From NCBI GenBank assembly GCA_030295235.1, contig AP026126.1:1054001-1118000 (forward strand): a stretch of 64,000 nt of DNA. The letters are read 5' to 3'. Under the pieces are notes generated by a model, which had not been told where the DNA came from, did no database searches, and saw nothing but the letters and a program-made list of their open reading frames with translations. The translations under genes and the position numbers were made by a program. Shown here in pieces: positions 62,570-64,000 of the stretch (the first letter of the stretch is position 1; each line of letters begins with the position of its first letter). The stretch is from Fistulifera solaris (lineage: Eukaryota > Bacillariophyta > Bacillariophyceae > Naviculales > Stauroneidaceae).

Positions 62570-64000
62570 CTAGAGTGGCTTGCCCTCAACATTGGCATAT
62601 CGATCGTGAAGTCTTGCTTCGATGGTCCTTAGCAGCACATGATTCATAAGAAGCGGCGTCTCTTCCGAGCTGATTTGTATACTGTCAAGAAGAGGATTCA
62701 AAGACTGAGGCACAGAGTCTTGTCGGACAGAGGCCCGAGAAGAGTCAACTGTAACACGAAGTACATCAAGAATATCCTGCCAGTTCAAAAGCTGACTCGA
62801 ATCAAGTACGCCGTCGCCTTCTCTTTTCTGCCGCACGGACATGGCGATCCTCTGAAATAATGTGTCAATCTGAGAGCGCGCTTCAGTACGAAGAATGGTG
62901 TTAATGTGTTCTCTTTCTTTGACGTCTATAAGCCTCCAAGCACATCCGCATGTTGTACGTTTTCCCAAGAAATGAGCTTCCAGAGAAATAGCCTCCTTAA
63001 AAACAAGCTTGCAGCAAGAGCACTTGAGTGGATCGTCGCCGTTAGACATTTTTATTCCCAAGCGGCTGCATCTGTTTCGTGTCGAAGTAGCAGAGCGAGT
63101 AATATTTTCTGTCAGAAAGTTGGCATGAAAAGATGAAGGAAAAATAGTCGAAGCAGTTGCATGTACAGCCCGCTGCCAAGCACGACTGAGCAACAGCTGA
63201 GGAACGTCGTCAGATAATACGTTGACCATGCCACTCAGTTCTAACGATGACCACATCTGAAGTTCGTCCTTTTGCTTCTTTGTTCTCGGAATAAGCGACG
63301 AAAGACGAAGCGATTCAAAAGCTAGCGGATGTATGCCGTCTCCATGTTCCTTGTCCCATAAAGTGTCATCTGGCAAAAGAACTTTCTTTGACTTGGATGA
63401 CTTTCCGGGTACTTTGGGCCACGGATCATTCTCAAATCCGTACCGCGTAGTGTATAGGCGACAATCTTCTCTATGAAGATGTAGACCATCCGAACTCGCA
63501 GTTTGCGTGGTAGTTCCTCGCGTCACTTTTGTTTTGTTCGTTCCCGTACTAAAATAATCTTGAATGCGCTTATGTTTGGATTTAAAGTCCCAACCAGTAC
63601 GAATGACGTGCTCCAAATCAGCTAGTTGATCAGGTTTTAGGTGAACGGGATGTAAACACACGAGGTCATCGTCCTTTTTTTTGGATTTGTGCTTTCGTGC
63701 CAAGACGGCCATCTTTTTGGGTCTCGGCTGTTGGACCGCATCCGCTTTCACTTTAGACTTTTTCGCCGAAACAGGGGTCATTTCTTTAGGTTTAGGTTTT
63801 CGCGTCAATTTGGTGGTCTTTTTTGGACTTTAGGGTACGCGTGACTGCGTCTGCTGTTTTTGCCTTTCGTTTCCTCCCATATGGGACCTTAAACGGTTTC
63901 AGGTCTCTCGAAGGTATCGACAATCCAGGGAGATTGAGAGTGCTGGGTTGTTGATCAGCATCGAGAGCACTAGTTTGTGCATTAGGATCACGGGTCCCAG
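62570..64000 (-). CDS. Hypothetical zinc-finger protein, 5' end beyond window, frameshifted
   Basis: The frame runs from the right edge to the TAG at 62570-62572. Upstream residues (VPYGRKRKAKTADAVTRTLK) are basic and continue into the main frame if one base is dropped from TTTTTT 63819-63824. The middle is Lys-rich with KRIQDYFSTGT, a PIP-box-like QxxxYF sequence (IQDYF). A C2H2/C4-like finger lies near the end: LKCSCCKLVFKEAISLEAHF with a following CGC. The remaining C-terminus is helical. I do not recognise the family; nuclear location is likely from the basic and zinc-finger content. Confidence 0.6.

Noticed and set aside
1-64000. CRISPR arrays, bacterial operons, tRNA or rRNA genes
   Set aside because: No spaced direct repeats, no Shine-Dalgarno-led gene strings, and no cloverleaf or rRNA-like stretch that I could recognise by eye.

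Overview
The window is nuclear DNA of a photosynthetic stramenopile, most likely a pennate diatom close to Phaeodactylum tricornutum. The case rests on very compact gene spacing, few and short GT-AG introns (49-116 nt), both strands used evenly, and many N-terminal presequences made of a signal peptide whose predicted cleavage site is followed by an aromatic residue (the ASAF-type plastid motif). The species call is inference; no search was possible.

Layout. 1-9 kb: low-complexity coiled-coil protein, NUFIP1-like zinc-finger protein, hemerythrin-domain protein, two GILT thiol reductases tail to tail, a small unknown protein and a six-exon MsrB-like protein. 9-17 kb: PAT1-like decapping factor, Popeye-domain protein, plastid response regulator, bestrophin-like channel, plastid RbfA. 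17-28 kb: proteasome beta5, a small basic protein, acyltransferase-3 membrane protein, plastid ABC1K/UbiB kinase, a secreted/plastid unknown, a minisatellite, and a proteasome alpha-like protein with a signal peptide. 28-43 kb: SpoU rRNA/tRNA methyltransferase, UIM/DPW/NPF protein, alpha/beta-hydrolase-like membrane protein, TRS-repeat protein, TRMT11, ORC5, a plastid 4Fe-4S ferredoxin-like protein with microexons, PAP2 phosphatase. 43-64 kb: BioD-like P-loop protein, PSI-LEA2 membrane protein, DTW-domain protein, a coiled-coil protein, RWD/DUF1115 protein, a fibre-like coiled-coil protein, an 895-bp DNA transposon with perfect terminal repeats, DUF1995 plastid protein, saccharopine-dehydrogenase-like protein, ESF1, arylamine N-acetyltransferase, and a zinc-finger protein running off the right edge.

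There are no operons; most neighbours are divergent or convergent. Themes are RNA/ribosome biogenesis (NUFIP1, SpoU, TRMT11, ESF1, RbfA, DTW), proteostasis (two proteasome-type subunits, GILT, MsrB-like) and plastid maintenance (response regulator, ABC1K, ferredoxin-like, DUF1995, bestrophin).

About half of the genes (19 of about 38) are interrupted by one to three single-base shifts, nearly all in short homopolymers, and undoing the shift restores family motifs every time. I read this as residual sequencing error (uncorrected long reads), not pseudogenization; coordinates given for these genes span the whole locus. The most interesting non-genic signals are the new transposon, a dispersed palindrome (core GACTG-N4/6-CAGTC) concentrated in divergent promoters, a perfect 17-bp hairpin, and a minisatellite of dyad units.
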